Shown: positions 22,426 to 34,029 of the stretch, piece after piece
Layout of the letters: every line of letters begins with the position of its first letter
How positions within the stretch are numbered: position 1 is the first letter of the stretch
From: Emydura subglobosa
Lineage: Eukaryota; Chordata; Testudines; Chelidae
Length of the DNA: 64,000 nt
Reading direction: 5' to 3'
Assembly (NCBI GenBank): GCA_007922225.1
Contig: ML680092.1
Span: 1 to 64,000 of the forward strand
Program-made: the position numbers and the translations under genes
The notes under the pieces: model-generated
What the model was told of the DNA's origin: nothing
What the model saw: only the letters and a program-made list of their open reading frames with translations
The model's database searches: none

Positions 22426-22930
22426 CTGTATGAACACACAGTTAATGAAGTCCAAGTGTTAGGTATTCCTGTAACAATAGTATATAGATTTCCTATAAAG
22501 GATGATAATGTTCCTTCCCCCCGCTGCCGGGGTGGCTATTCTAGTCATTACCAGGATGTTTCTTTAGCAGTTTGGATACTGGGAGGTAAATATGAAAGGC
22601 AGGAGTTGGTAGCAGCAATCACCCTTCTGCCAGCTGTAAAATGTCCTGGTACATTTATCTCCCGCATTGCTACACAAATCATTAAAGTTCTGTTCTGAGT
22701 GATGGCAACAGACAGATGCTGGTATGTCCCTGACACAGTATGAAAATCAATCAGTCTTGTTCAGATCCTGAGCTCCTTACTTTGCTCTTACTCTGTTTTC
22801 AATTGTCTTTGTTCAGTTTTACACCACTGAACCCCAAGGCAGTGTCCCTGAGACAAGCTCTCCAAGACTGGCCCCGAGATTTTTGTTCTCAGAAATTTTC
22901 TAGTTTTTTGTAATAAAGAACAGCACTTAC
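22426..22930. other. Unassigned stretch left of a promoter-like unit
   Basis: No repeat or gene recognised. If the minus-strand first exon at 22,931 is real, this is the start of its first intron. Confidence 0.4.
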
Positions 22931-22978
22931 CTTCTGTTCTCTAGCAGAATCAACAGCAAACACAGCCCCGATGAAGTC
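22931..22978 (-). ncRNA. Candidate first exon of a leftward gene (5' UTR)
   Basis: On the minus strand a TATA box and an ISRE-like site lie just upstream, and the segment ends GAACAGAAG followed by the strong donor GTAAGTGC (22,930-22,923). The last 24 bases (TTGATTCTGCTAGAGAACAG...) resemble the end of the candidate first exon at 43,296-43,320 (TTGATTCTAATGGGGAACGG...). The similarity suggests a paralogous gene running left, but no matching CARD or GTPase exon was found on the minus strand inside the window. The transcription start is estimated from the TATA position. Confidence 0.45.
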
Positions 22979-23001
22979 CCACTGCACTGTGTTTGCCACA
23001 T

Positions 23002-23033
23002 GCTTTATAAATAGACAATCGGAAACTGAAAGT
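23002..23033 (-). promoter_or_regulatory. ISRE-like site and TATA box, leftward
   Basis: Plus-strand GGAAACTGAAAGT at 23,021-23,033 fits an interferon-stimulated response element (GAAANNGAAA). On the minus strand it is followed by TATTTATAAAGC (23,013-23,002), a good TATA box about 30 bases from the expected start of the exon at 22,978. Confidence 0.5.
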
Positions 23034-24372
23034 AAAATGCTTTCGGGGGCCAGCTCTGAGCCTTTCTGCTGATTCCTGGAAACCACACAGCATTAGAAGA
23101 AATGAAGCCACTTGAACTCACAGAAGTTCAGCATCTGCCCCCTCCCAGCTGGCACTTGGCCCAATCCCTTCCACAGCATGTGTGTCCAGTGTGATGGATG
23201 GATTGCAGATGAAACTGGAAGTCTTGGAATTCAAGTTCAGGACACAGTTCATGGGGCTAATCTCACCCCAATTTACCCTGCTGCTGCAACCCATTAACTG
23301 AGGGCAGAATTGAGCCCACAATGCTCATTGCATTATCAGGCTGTCGCACATCACGGAGTGTGGCTGGTAGGAAAAGGTGCAACCATTTTCTTCTTCCCTC
23401 ATCACGTTTGGCAGGTGAGTTCTCAGACAGAGACAGTTCTTACCCTGCAGCTTCCTCTTTTACGTCTCTGCTGCTGTCAATCACATTCAGGGGACAGGGC
23501 CCCACACAGAATGTAGTGGGGGAGATGGGATGGGATGGGAGGAAGCGTTACCTGGCAGCTCTGTGCTCTTGGGGAACCAGGGCACAAAACCCCGACTCTG
23601 TCTGGCTCACCTGAATCCCCCTCAGCCTCTGCTTGAACCAGAAACCAAAAGCAAAGTAAAGGCAATGGAAGACACATCTAAAACCCTCCAAACAAGGGTA
23701 ACAATAGGATTAAGACAATTCCCCTAGCCTCATCTACATTGAAGATGTAAAAAGGAGGCATCTCGATTAGCACATCGAATGGAGAACAGAAGCCTCATCT
23801 ACATCGAAGATGGAACAAGAATTAGCCTAGCGAATAGAGAACCAAGCTCCAAAGCAGGGACCGCACTGAACTCTGGGATTGGCAAAGCAGGGACGCACTG
23901 CAGGATGGGAAATCTCTGCTCCTGATGTAAATGAACCCACACCTGCACACACCCAGCTCCGCAGTTATCAGACCATTCCAGTTATTGATATGCAAAAAAC
24001 TGAATCTGCCGGGTTGCATTGTGAGCTCCTTCAAGGAACACTGCCCATAGCCAGAAGTGATCAGTTCCTATTGTCCAGCATGAAGAAAACCACTCTGGGA
24101 TACTTCCTTGAGACATTGTTTACCCATAAACAAACCTGGTGGTCTACAAAAACCCCTACCCAAGTTCAAACCCCTGTTCTGATGTTTGGATCCAAATTCT
24201 GCATCAGTTCCACTGGAACTTCCCCTCTTCCTGACTGATTGTATTGGGGGCTCTGCCTGTCTCAAGTGCTCCAGACCCTAAGCTGAACAGCCTGTCTGCT
24301 GGGAACCTTTGAGCTGCATGGAGTAGTGAGACACCACACCAACCCCCCTCCCGCGTAGAGCACGGAAGATAT
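23034..24372. other. Unassigned stretch between promoter-like unit and LTR
   Basis: Two imperfect copies of a word (cctcatctacat(t/c)gaagatg) near 23,727 and 23,791 make a ~64-bp partial duplication. Otherwise no gene or named repeat is seen. Confidence 0.4.
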
Positions 24373-24880
24373 TGTGACGTGAATACAGCATAAGTGGCAA
24401 GGCTAGGCCCAATGACCTAGATATGAGCTTGAGATAAAGCAGAAGTGTGCTAACCACAAAACTGGTTTGAAGCAGCTAAAGACGTAAACAAGTACCCACA
24501 GCTTATAGTGGTTGGGTTCTGAAAAAACACCAATAGTTAGAAAAATAACAGGTGCCAGCAACCAAACTCTTAGCGAATTAAGAAGTAACCAATAGGCAGA
24601 TTGACAGGATGAGGGGAAAAGGTTATATCAGGCTAAGGGATGAGCCACTGCAGTGAAGCTCTCCATGGACCCTGGGTTTGCGAGGGTGCCACGTGGTAGG
24701 TCCACTCCTGGGACAGCACGCTTAAGGGAGAATGGGGCTTCCCTCCCTCATTGTGGTAAGCACCTGAATTGTATCGCTAGCAGCTTAAATAAACAGATCT
24801 TGTGGGCACTGGCTCGCCTGACTGCTCTTTTCTCACCACCGAGATCTCAAACCACGAACCCCCCATCTTGGTGGAGTACA
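24373..24880 (+). mobile_element. Probable retroviral-type solo LTR
   Basis: Begins TGTGACGTGAATAC, with a TATA-like ttatatca near 24,623, a polyadenylation signal AATAAA at 24,788-24,793, and a following gcctgactgctcttttctc stretch typical of the R/U5 part of vertebrate LTRs. No internal genes flank it. The 3' boundary is uncertain and I could not confirm a target duplication. Confidence 0.5.
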
Positions 24881-25269
24881 CCCCCCTTCTTCCCCAAACA
24901 CTGTCTCTCTCTCCCCCCCCCCCTCTCTGTTAGTCCAGGTATAACTTCCTACTTTTGTAATCGAACCTGGGCTAGCTTCTCCGATACCCCAACTGCAATT
25001 GTGTAGTATTGTAAGCGTTTGATTGTTTTTCTCTCCTTGTATGGTATTACTATTAGTATCATAAGTTTTATATACCTGGCAATACAATAACTGTTATAAT
25101 CAAGCAGGTTGCCACACTGTCTCTCCAAACTGCATTTACTTCTTTGTGTTCTTGGCTTCCCCATCTTGCTCTGCAGCAGCGCTTCTTTTACTTAAGCCAA
25201 AGATCCCTGGAGTGCCCAAAAATCCTATGGGGTTTGCTCATCAAGGGGGTTACTGCTAGAATAATTGTA
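24881..25269. other. Pyrimidine-rich and unassigned sequence
   Basis: A C/T-rich tract (24,886-24,930) is followed by AT-rich unassigned sequence. Confidence 0.4.
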
Positions 25270-25505
25270 GAGTGAGGGGGGAGACAGCTGAGAAGTGCTG
25301 CTCTGCCTAGCCTACGGAGTCCAGGGGCATATAAGGGTGGCAGCTGAAAAGTGCTGTATAGACCCAGCCTGCTCAAGAAGTGTGCTCTATGCTGGTGCGG
25401 TGCAAAGGGGCATATAAGGGTGGCCGCTGACAGTGCTGTGTCACCCAGCCTGCCGAGTTCAGGGACATATAAGTGTCCAGCTGAGAATGCTGATAGCCCG
25501 GTCCG
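25270..25505. repeat. Tandem units with CATATAAG core
   Basis: Three to four imperfect units of about 60-85 bp, each with (c/a)agctgaga/aaagtgctg and most with gg(g/a)catataag(g/t)g. Copies of the core lie at about 25,326, 25,409 and 25,463. The repeated TATA-like core may be a repeated promoter segment from an LTR. Confidence 0.6.
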
Positions 25506-26034
25506 TTCAGACGCACTTGGAATGTGTGTGTGTATCTGTGGGAGGTTTATTTGAATCTGGGGCTGGAGGAACCCAGCTCTGAAAAGCTTAGGTCCTGCAG
25601 GACAGCTCCATTGGGAGGGGACTTGTAGCCATATGAACACACAAGTAACACAAGCAGTACATTAATAGAATCACACACCCGCCTTCCAGGAAGGTAGCCC
25701 TAATAAATGAGCATACCCCAAGGTGACGGGCAAGTCTGGTAACAGAAGGGCGAGGCAGAAACAGGGCCAAAACAGTCAGTAGCAGAGAGGAAAAGGCACA
25801 CCTGAAGACCCATCACACTTAGGAGGGGAAGAGTGTAGGATCCACCATTTGGGGGAGATACGGCCCTTCACAATTGGTGGAAATTCAGGGAATAAGTTGT
25901 AAGGGTGTTGCCCCCTTAGTTGAGTGGAAGCAGATTTTTGGAGCCTGGCAGGACAATTTCCCAAGTGAAGCAGAAATCAGTGACGTGGAGTAATGTTTTC
26001 TTGGGCTTGCTACAAGCCTGAAGGTTTTATATCC
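25506..26034. other. Unassigned stretch, possibly LTR-related
   Basis: Continues from the tandem units. aataaatg near 25,702 could be a polyadenylation signal of an LTR. No gene seen. Confidence 0.35.
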
Positions 26035-26039
26035 TTAAC

Positions 26040-26282
26040 TACACAGGCATAGTAAAAGCAGCAAAACTTTCCTAGTGTAGATGCAGCTTAGAGCAGCACA
26101 ATAGCTCTTTTGCCAGTGTACCAGTTATACCGGTTCCCTGAGCAAAGTAAACTACCAGCAAATGACTTTGCTGCCAGCGTACATGCATTTAACACTGGAA
26201 CAGCTTTGTTGTAAAAAACCGCACACCTAATCAACATAGCTATGCAGGCACACCTTTTCCATATAGACCTGCCTTTAGTGTA
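26040..26282. mobile_element. hAT-type MITE fragment
   Basis: Has the word ttcctagtgtagatgcagctta near the left end and an oppositely oriented catatagacctgcctttagt at the right end, the tgtagac-type termini of hAT-like nonautonomous elements common in turtle DNA. Confidence 0.5.
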
Positions 26283-26439
26283 ATTTGTGTGTTTACAAAA
26301 TATACATGATCCCTGCTTCCTTGGACAGAGATGTCATGGACTGCAGAAAGATGGGCAACTTCCTCTTGCAGATACCTCAGCTAAGCCAGTGCTGCCTTGT
26401 CCCAGGAAGTAGCCGACTTAGCCACTATCTCTCTCTAGG

Positions 26440-26890
26440 ACCCTGTCTGCCGCCGAATCTCGCAGGTGAGTGTAGTCAACGGGAGTTACGCAAAGTATGC
26501 AAAAAACTTACGTAACTCCCATCGACCGCTGAGCTTCTCTTCTGCGCTCCGTCTTCATTGCGCTGTGCTACTTAGAATCATAGAATCACAGAGTTGGAAG
26601 GGACATCAGGAGGTCATCTAGTCTAACCCCCTGCTCAAAGCAGGACTAACCTCAGCTAAATAATCCCAGCGAGGGTTTTGTCCAGCTGCAGCTTAAAAAC
26701 CGCTAAAGATGGAGATTCCACCCCCTCCCTAGGTAACCCATTCCAGTGCTTCACCACCCTCCTAGTGAAAAACTTTTTCCTAATGTTGTGTAGCTGGTCT
26801 TAGATTTCTGGTTTTCACTGACCGCTCAATCGATCCAGAGAAATCGATCTGACGGCGGCGAATTTGCCGCTGTCAGTGTAGCCGTAGTCC
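26440..26890. mobile_element. Second copy of the hairpin MITE, split by a CR1 tail
   Basis: Shares with the MITE at 16,013 the hairpin word (caacgggagttacgcaaa at 26,478; cttacgtaactcccatcgac at 26,508) and the right end (gaccgctcaatcgat...gctgtcagtgta). The central part is displaced by a CR1 3' end. Confidence 0.75.
26574..26787 (-). mobile_element. CR1 3'-end fragment
   Basis: Plus-strand text agaatcatagaatcacagag and the following ~200 bases match the 3' end of the CR1 at 4,779-4,995. It is a typical 5'-truncated CR1 insertion, inside the MITE. Confidence 0.9.
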
Positions 26891-27440
26891 TAGGATCTCA
26901 CACCAAACTAACAGACAGACCAAGGAGACAGTTCTACATGAAAAACCTGTTCAATGAGGGTCTGGTTGCTTATACATCACTGACGCCAAAGTGTAAGCCA
27001 TTAGCAACTTTCTGCATAACAAGGGCTTACGGTACTTAGGATGGAGGAATTGGGAATTGGAGGTTCTGCTATGGAGACATTAGATGCTATGAAGCCATTG
27101 TCATGCCTTCGTTTTGCTACATTGGAGTCTGGTGACTTCAATCAATGATCTTTGGATTTAGTCTGAGGAGAGACTGGCTTGAATGAATTTGTATGTTTCC
27201 TACCTTTTCTCTCAGGCCTATTTCAGGCATGGCACACCACTTCTATATAGGCTTTCTGTTTGACTTAAGTTTAGATACTATAAAGTAGAAGTTCTGTTCT
27301 CCTAGTTTTATTCTCCTTGTCCAGCTAGTTCCAGTCCCCCCTCTTCCCTGGCTTCCAGTCCCAGTCTTCCTACTCAGCCAATCACAGTCCCCCCGCCCCA
27401 AAAACTTCCAGTTTCTCTCCCCTCCATCAACCTATAGTGA

Positions 27441-27471
<31 letters not shown>

Positions 27472-28630
27472 TTGAGAAGTGAGCAGAATTCTTGAGGAAC
27501 ACCAATCAAAATCTAGTCAGCTGAAAATTAGCATGGCCAAAACAAAGCTACTGATTGTTTCCCCTAAGCCCTCCCCTCTTTTCTCTGTCAGTGGACAGCA
27601 TCACCATCCTAATTGTCACTCAACCCCCTTGCTTCATTGACTCAGCTCTTTTCTTTGACCCACCCTTCCTTGCTGCTTCTTCTTGCACATCTTCAAGATT
27701 CAAGTTTTCTTCTTGGCCAACACTGCCAGAAACACAGAGGAGAGCAGTGTCCCCTGTAAGTATCAACTGGACACACCCCTCTCCTCCCCTCCCTAAAGCC
27801 TCTGTCCCTGTCTCACCCTGAGGAGCCCTTCACAGGATTTCATGGCCTCTCAGCTGGTGAATGAGCAGGTGCCTCATTTAATGGCCAGGAGGATGGAGAG
27901 TGAGTTGGCAGGAAGGGAGAGGAGCACGGGGTCGGGGAGCCACTCACACATGGGGAGCAGGGACGGCGGTAACCAGGCTGGGAGGAGGCAGAGAAAAGAG
28001 GCTGCAGCAGGGAATCATTTCTAAAGCTGAACCGAGAGGGGCTGATCTCCTGCAACTCAATGGGAGTGGTGTGAATTCTGTCCCCCCAGAGGCACAACTT
28101 CTCCCCACACAAAACCCCACTGCACAGCTGCTCAGACAAGGCTCCTTCCCCCATTCCCCGTCTCTCACTGGCTGCCGACACACGCACAGATCCAAATGTA
28201 GCCGTCTCACTCCTCAGCCCCAGCCCCTCATGCACTGCAGCAGATCAGTTTCAGTGACAAAGGCAAATGGAGGCTGCGAAGTCACTGCCCCGAAGGGCTT
28301 TGAATGCCGCTAAACCCTCAATCGTGACCCCTCCAAGGGATATCAAGCTGCAGCCACTGCTCTCCTTCGTTTTCTCTCCCTCAGACCATTTCTGCAAAAC
28401 AGTGCTGCTGGCTGAGCTCATTACAAATTCCTGTTTACTGGATTGCTCTGTACTTCCCTGGAGGATCCACATCTTCTTACCGCTGTTATTGTGGAGCTTT
28501 AGCGACACGAGTACAGTGAACACTGGGATCTATTCTGCACTGAAAGGAGTGGTTCAGTGTCTGGTTTTTGCTATGACACAAACTGTATCTGCCCCACATT
28601 TTCAGCACATAAGACCAGATTTTAAAGGGA
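26891..28630. other. Gene-poor stretch
   Basis: Includes a (GAAA)n microsatellite near 27,441-27,471. Overlapping open frames on both strands around 27,840-28,310 have no domain, no splice context and no codon pattern that favours one strand. No gene called. Confidence 0.4.
27438..27471. repeat. (GAAA)n microsatellite
   Basis: About eight uninterrupted gaaa units. Confidence 0.9.
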
Positions 28631-29490
28631 TTTAGGCCCCCAGGGTGGGATTCACTGTGGTACCTGGGCACCTAAGTCCCAGTTTTAGGCTCCACTGCAA
28701 ACCACAGATCTCTCGCTTTTCTGCTGCCAAGCCCTGCAGTCATCTAAGCTCGCTTTGTACCTAAATTTTCAGGCTCAAAGTTCCCTCAGTGCCTGTGTTT
28801 CTGCCCCTGGACATGTGCACTGCTGCCTCCCTCAAGGCATTCGGACACCTACCTCTGGTCTAAGCCCCAGAGCAATCCGCAAGCTAGGGAAAGATGGGTG
28901 CTTTTCAGCCTAACTCATATGTGGGGCCCAGTCTAATAGGTGTGATCAGAGGCCAGCTGGATCGACACAAAACAGCCTGGGAGGGGATGCAGGAGGATGA
29001 CCTCCTGGCTCCTTCCCAGTCTCATTCATGTCTCCCATTGACTAGTGGAGGAGCAGGGATTTGAGGAGGAGAGTGATCTAACCACTTAGCCTCCCTGCTG
29101 CCCAGACTTAGCACCTGTCTCTGTGAGAGGGGAATGGTTTAGCACGCACCCCTCTTCTCAGCACCACTATAGGCTGCTTTAAACATCTTCCCACCTAGCC
29201 TGTGGGATTTTGTGAATAGCCATCTAAGGTACCTATCTCTCCCCATGCATTGTACAGGGAGCCTGGCACCTAACTCAGCATTGTGGATCCCAGTGATTTG
29301 CTTGGCACCTAAAAGTTAGACTTTGTGATGCTCAGCAGCATAACACCTAAGTCCCTTTGTGAATCTAGCCCCTAGAAGGATTTTCAAAACCACCGAGGCA
29401 CCTAAAACTCCATCATCTCAATAGGTGTCAGGTATCCAGGTGCTTCTGGAAAACCACTAGGTACCTAAACACCTTTACAATTCTGGCCCT
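28630..29490. repeat. Old interspersed repeat with gcacctaa words
   Basis: Many copies of g(g)cacctaa/ttaggc words in both orientations, and similar ends (tttaggcccccagg / ttctggccctt). This suggests a decayed DNA transposon of about 850 bp, family not identified. Confidence 0.4.
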
Positions 29491-29924
29491 TGCTCTTTGA
29501 GTAAAGTTTGGATATTATGAAGATTTTGAAGTAAATCTGGTAATTAATTTTCAAGTTGTAATTAGTTGAAATTTAGGCTCAATGAAAACATACTGCACAA
29601 TTTGACTCTATGATTTAAATGTCAAACCACTACATCAGCAAATGAAAAAAGATCTGGAGAGCTGGAGGAACTCTGCAATTTCTTTGTTGGGAAGAATAGC
29701 TTCAGTCAAAATGAACATTTTGCCAAGGCTATCTTTCTTGTTTCAAAATCCTTCTGTAATCACCCCAGATAAAACCCTAGCAGGAAGACAGAGGATGTTG
29801 TTAGAATTTATATGGAGTAAGAAAAGACCAAGAGTGAGTGTAGATATTTTGTACAGACCCATTAAACTGGGTGGACTAGCTGTTCCAAATGTTGTATGAT
29901 ACTGTCAAGCCAGCCAGCACAAAA

Positions 29925-30052
29925 CAGTGGTGGACTGGGAGCGCTCTAACCCAGTCAAGCACTGGGTCTTTATTGAGCAAGAAAACTGTGGCAATGTAAA
30001 TATCTCTAGCTTACCATGGATACATTTAAAAAAAAAAAATCACACTCTCCAG
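29925..30052. repeat. Long direct repeat, left copy
   Basis: About 127 bp of L1 sequence from cagtggtggactgg to cactctccag, repeated at 30,920-31,046 and differing only by the length of an A run. Confidence 0.92.
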
Positions 30053-30921
30053 TGTGGAAACGGAGAGAAAAACTCTCTGATAGGTTCGGTTTGGTATACG
30101 GGAGGTTAAACGAGACAGTGATGATTCTAGGGGTTTGCTTAACCAATAAACCCTTTATTTTATAATAAGCAATTCTATCCTTATAATAAACAGTTCTATT
30201 TCTACAATAAACAGTTTCACAGCAAGCAATTGCACAGCAAACAGTGATAGCAAAGGGCAGGAGAACTCCGTGCACGAAAGGACAAAATGTGCCACCCAAG
30301 ACTTTAGCGTTTTGTGATCTCTCCTGGATCAACGCATGGCTGCCAGCATGTGACACTAGGGTGCCCGGATTTGGAGTTCCCCAAAGAAGTTACAAGACAA
30401 ACACAACAGAAAACAGTTAATCCATACTCACAAACATTACATACAGGTATACTACGCTGGCCAAATTCAGTTGCCGTTTGCTTAAGATACTGCAGACGGG
30501 AGAGAACCACTGTGAGTGATCAGTTCACAGTGAAGCGGGCTAGTCAAGATGCGTCAGCCCGCCGAGCCGACACGACCAAGTGATACAGGGGTGCCAAGTA
30601 GATTCAATTCCTCTCTGCCTTCTGCCACCTGGGTTTGAACTTTTATAGTTTCCCCTGGTCAGCAGAGGCTAAGCCCCATTGGTTGCTATTTGCTGCATGA
30701 CCTTCTAAGGTCATGGCTCAGAGTTTAGCCAACCAGGTGCTCCTGATTTCCCGGGCAGATATGAACCAGCCAACCAGGTGATTACAATTATCCTGGGCAG
30801 TTGCTGACCATGCACCAGCAGGTGGGGTCACTTCATTTCCTTATAAGGAGACAGGTACATGCGGCTCGTGCTGCTGAGTCAACCCTCCCTAGGCTGCCTC
30901 TTTATCCACGTGGGGGGGGCA
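30053..30921 (-). mobile_element. LTR-like insertion inside the L1
   Basis: On the minus strand it runs TGCCCCCCCC...GTTTCCACA, about 870 bp. It has a TATA box (ctataaaag, near 30,640) and downstream an aataaa (about 30,153), the order expected for promoter and polyadenylation signal of an LTR. No coding sequence. It is flanked not by a short target duplication but by a ~127-bp direct repeat of L1 sequence. Confidence 0.6.
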
Positions 30922-31046
30922 GTGGTGGACTGGGAGCGCTCTAACCCAGTCAAGCACTGGGTCTTTATTGAGCAAGAAAACTGTGGCAATGTAAATATCT
31001 CTAGCTTACCATGGATACATTTAAAAAAAAAAATCACACTCTCCAG
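30920..31046. repeat. Long direct repeat, right copy
   Basis: Right partner of 29,925-30,052. After it the L1 reading continues. Confidence 0.92.
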
Positions 31047-31249
31047 AAATCTATACACGTCATTTAGCAAAGGCTACTCTGTAGGGCTTGGGATACAAAA
31101 CAAGTTCTTTTCCTTGCTAATGAAACCCATTGCAAACAATCAAGATCTTAACCCTAGTCATAAACCAGAGAGATCTAAAGACTGGGAAAGCCATGGAATA
31201 CCAACGGTTAGCTGGTTATTCAGTAAAGAAACTTTTCTAATTTAGTTAC

Positions 31250-32654
31250 ATACCAAAACTATCTTTAGGTGGCCCACTCTCCCACACTATCAGTACTTTC
31301 AAGTTAGGCAATCTCAAGCTGGTTTACACAGAGAGCTAACACTAATAGTAGCAATGGTGTCTGGTCAAGGAGGGAACGAACAAACAAAATATAGTTAATG
31401 TAACCACCACTTGGAGTTTGTCAGTTCCTGGGACTCTGGATTAAGCCTGTAAGGGGGGTCCTACCATATGGACTACAGCCACAATGGCTACCAGAGCCCT
31501 CTGACACCATATCCCAGAATGCCTGGAGGCAGGGACAGGGACAGAATGGACTGGAAACTCCCGCTGAGGCCATAAGGAAGCTTCTTCATTGGTTGATCGG
31601 GACGGGCTGTTTGCTGGGCCAGTGATGAACTGGGCTGTTCAGCCACTCAATGGGAGTGGACAGCCTGACTCTAAGACAAGGGACTAGGTTTAGTTTCTGT
31701 TTTGAGCTTAGGGTTTGGAGTTGAGTGAGAAGCAAAGCAGCTCAGGGAGTCTCTGATTAAGGGTTAGCGGCCAAAGCTGTGTCGGCAGGGGAGCGTCTCT
31801 CGCTGACAGCGCTGTCCACACAGGCGCTTATGCCAGCAAAATGCATGTTGCTCGGGATGTGTTTTTTTCACACCCCCAAGTAACAAAAGTTTTGCCGGCA
31901 TAGGTGCTAGTGTAGACAAGGTCTAATAATTTCCCACCCCACAAAGGGGGTCTTTGCAGTGCTGTGGGATCTAGTGCACGGATCAGGCTGATCCAGCCCT
32001 GCAGAGACCAGCATCCAGAATGGCAGAGATCTGACCCAGTGCCAGCTACCCATAGCCAGCCGAGACCCACAGAGGACCCCAGACCAGGGAGACTGGTAGG
32101 AGCCAGGAAAGAACAATGCCCCACCCAGGGGTAAAGATGCTGGTGAGGACACTGTTTAAGCTGGCCAACATTGCAGTGTTGCAGCTCTCATCCCCAGTCT
32201 CATCCTCATTGTACCACCTGCCAGTGAAGGTACCAGGGAAGGAGCGAGGATAAAGTGGGGATGTTGGGATATGGGGAATTTATTGAATTATTAATGATTA
32301 GTATGTATTAGTTAACCTTAACCCTTTCCTCCCTAGATCTTATTTTCCTGCTCCCAGTAAAGTCCATCTTTGTCATATTGTTATTTTGGGGTGCACCATT
32401 TCTTTGTTGAGGTTTTGTGTTGTTTTTTGTGTGCTGGGTTTTATGCTCCTTGCCAGCAGTGGTAGTAGTACTCATTTCCGCAAAAGACAGACAGCCCCCC
32501 TTGTGTCCTGGGCACAGTGAGGAGTCACCTCGGATGGAGTCACCAGGAGTCACAAGAAAGAACCCAGAACCCAACCTATATGAAGAGAGGGGAGAAGCCA
32601 CTCCAAGGAGCAAGCACCAGAGAGGAGGCGAGAGCCACTCCTCACGGGAGGGGC
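31250..32654. other. Insertion(s) within the L1, partly hAT-like
   Basis: The L1 reading stops near 31,250 and resumes near 32,655. In between, 31,770-31,925 ends tagtgtagacaaggtctaa, a hAT-type terminus. 32,330-32,650 resembles an LTR end but has no confirmed boundary. No gene seen. Confidence 0.4.
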
Positions 32655-33600
32655 TACAATAATTTATATTAGTCTTTCCAGACAACTTTTCTAACAAATA
32701 TGTCCATATATCACACACTGGGAAAAGGGCCTCAGAGGAATCCAATTTATCTGGAAAAGAGGACCAGCAACCTTAGCACAATCAAAGAAAATGTCTTTAA
32801 GATGCTGCTTCATTGGTACCTCACACCAGTCTGGTTAAAAATATATCGAGATTGAATGGGGATAAATGATGGTGACAAATTGTGGTGAAAGAAATTTTAT
32901 GTATATGGTGGACATGTCCAGTCATTAAAGCGAATTGGGATGCAATTCAAAACCAAATATCACAAGTTGTTGGATATTTGTTACTAAATTACCCTTTGGT
33001 AATCCTCCTGGGGCTTCCTAACAGACATGGTCACACAAAAGGAAATGAAGAATTAATCTCTCTCCTGCTAGTAGCTGCTCAACTATTCATAGCCCCTTCT
33101 TGGAAAAAGAAAAATAGCCCAACCATAGTGGAACGGTTAAAAAATATGGCAGGATGTTGTTACGGAAAAATTGATGCACCGGTTATTTATCCAGCAAAAT
33201 AGACAGAGGAAAAATAGATACTTAGATATCTGTTTACCTTACATTCAGTGCTCAGGCAAAGTACATTCACCAGCAAAAAAACCGCACCACCACAAAAAAA
33301 ACAGCACACTTGTCCTTTTTTTTTTTTTTTTTGGAATAATAACATTTGATAGACATGCCGGGTCTGTTAAATATGTGTAATCAGAGATTTCCCTCAATTT
33401 AATGAAAATCACTAGAAAGGAATGTCAGTATACTGTAAAGATGTTCACTGTGTAATATAGTAATACCCTGTTAAATAAGCTCACTATTGTAATGTATATT
33501 TTTTTAATTAGTAAGGAATTGTAGACCCGCTAAAACTTCCTAAATAAAGTCAGTTTATACGAGTAAATAAGCAAAGCAAACAAACAAAAACAGCTCACAA

Positions 33601-34029
33601 TTTGAATCTAATGATGCTTTGAACTCCCTTTATTTAGAAATGATAAATTGTACAAAGTCAGATATTTGTACAAAGGGAGAGTTGGGGGGATCTCTCTGGG
33701 ATTATGATTATTTTATTAATTAACAAAAATACAAATTATTGTTATTTGTCATAACTGAATCCTTATTTGCGTAGGCCTACTTAATTTTGGCATTTCTTGA
33801 CTTTTGAGTGTCTACATGTTAATCCGTAACATCATCTTCCCAATACAGCTCTGCACAGCTGCCCATTAAAAGGGAGCATTTATCAAAAAGAGACAGACAC
33901 TCCATTTCCCAGAAATGGCCAGAGAACAAAAGAAATGAAAGTGAAAGGCCAGTAAGAGCACGGTGGGGGGAGGAGGGGATCTGGGTGAGCCTGGCAATTG
34001 CTAGGTTATGAGAGATTGTTTCATTGTTT
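33601..34029. other. Stretch with GAS- and ISRE-like motifs
   Basis: No repeat recognised between the L1 tail and the DIRS fragment. It contains the regulatory motifs listed at 33,906-33,948. Confidence 0.4.
33906..33948 (+). promoter_or_regulatory. Possible GAS (TTCCCAGAA) and ISRE-like pair
   Basis: TTCCCAGAA at 33,906-33,914 fits the STAT site TTCN3GAA. GAAATGAAAGTGAAAGG at 33,932-33,948 fits tandem GAAANNGAAA interferon elements. The pair could be an interferon-responsive enhancer for the GTPase gene 9-13 kb downstream. Such motifs also occur by chance. Confidence 0.35.

Larger units (their letters stand above)
29600..33600 (+). mobile_element. L1-like LINE 3' half in three pieces
   Basis: Piece 1 (about 29,600-30,052) encodes VKMNILPRLSFLFQNP and FIWSKKRPRV...GGLAVPNVV, the post-RT region of L1-type ORF2. 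Piece 2 (30,921-31,250) continues it. Piece 3 (32,655-33,200) has the C-terminal Cys-rich end (WWTCPVIKANWD). The 3' untranslated part ends near 33,600 in an A-rich tail with aataaa. Two later insertions separate the pieces. Many stops, so it is a dead copy. Confidence 0.75.

Noticed and set aside
27840..28313. Overlapping open frames on both strands
   Set aside because: Strand-symmetric, no domain, no splice context, GC-rich segment; likely chance.
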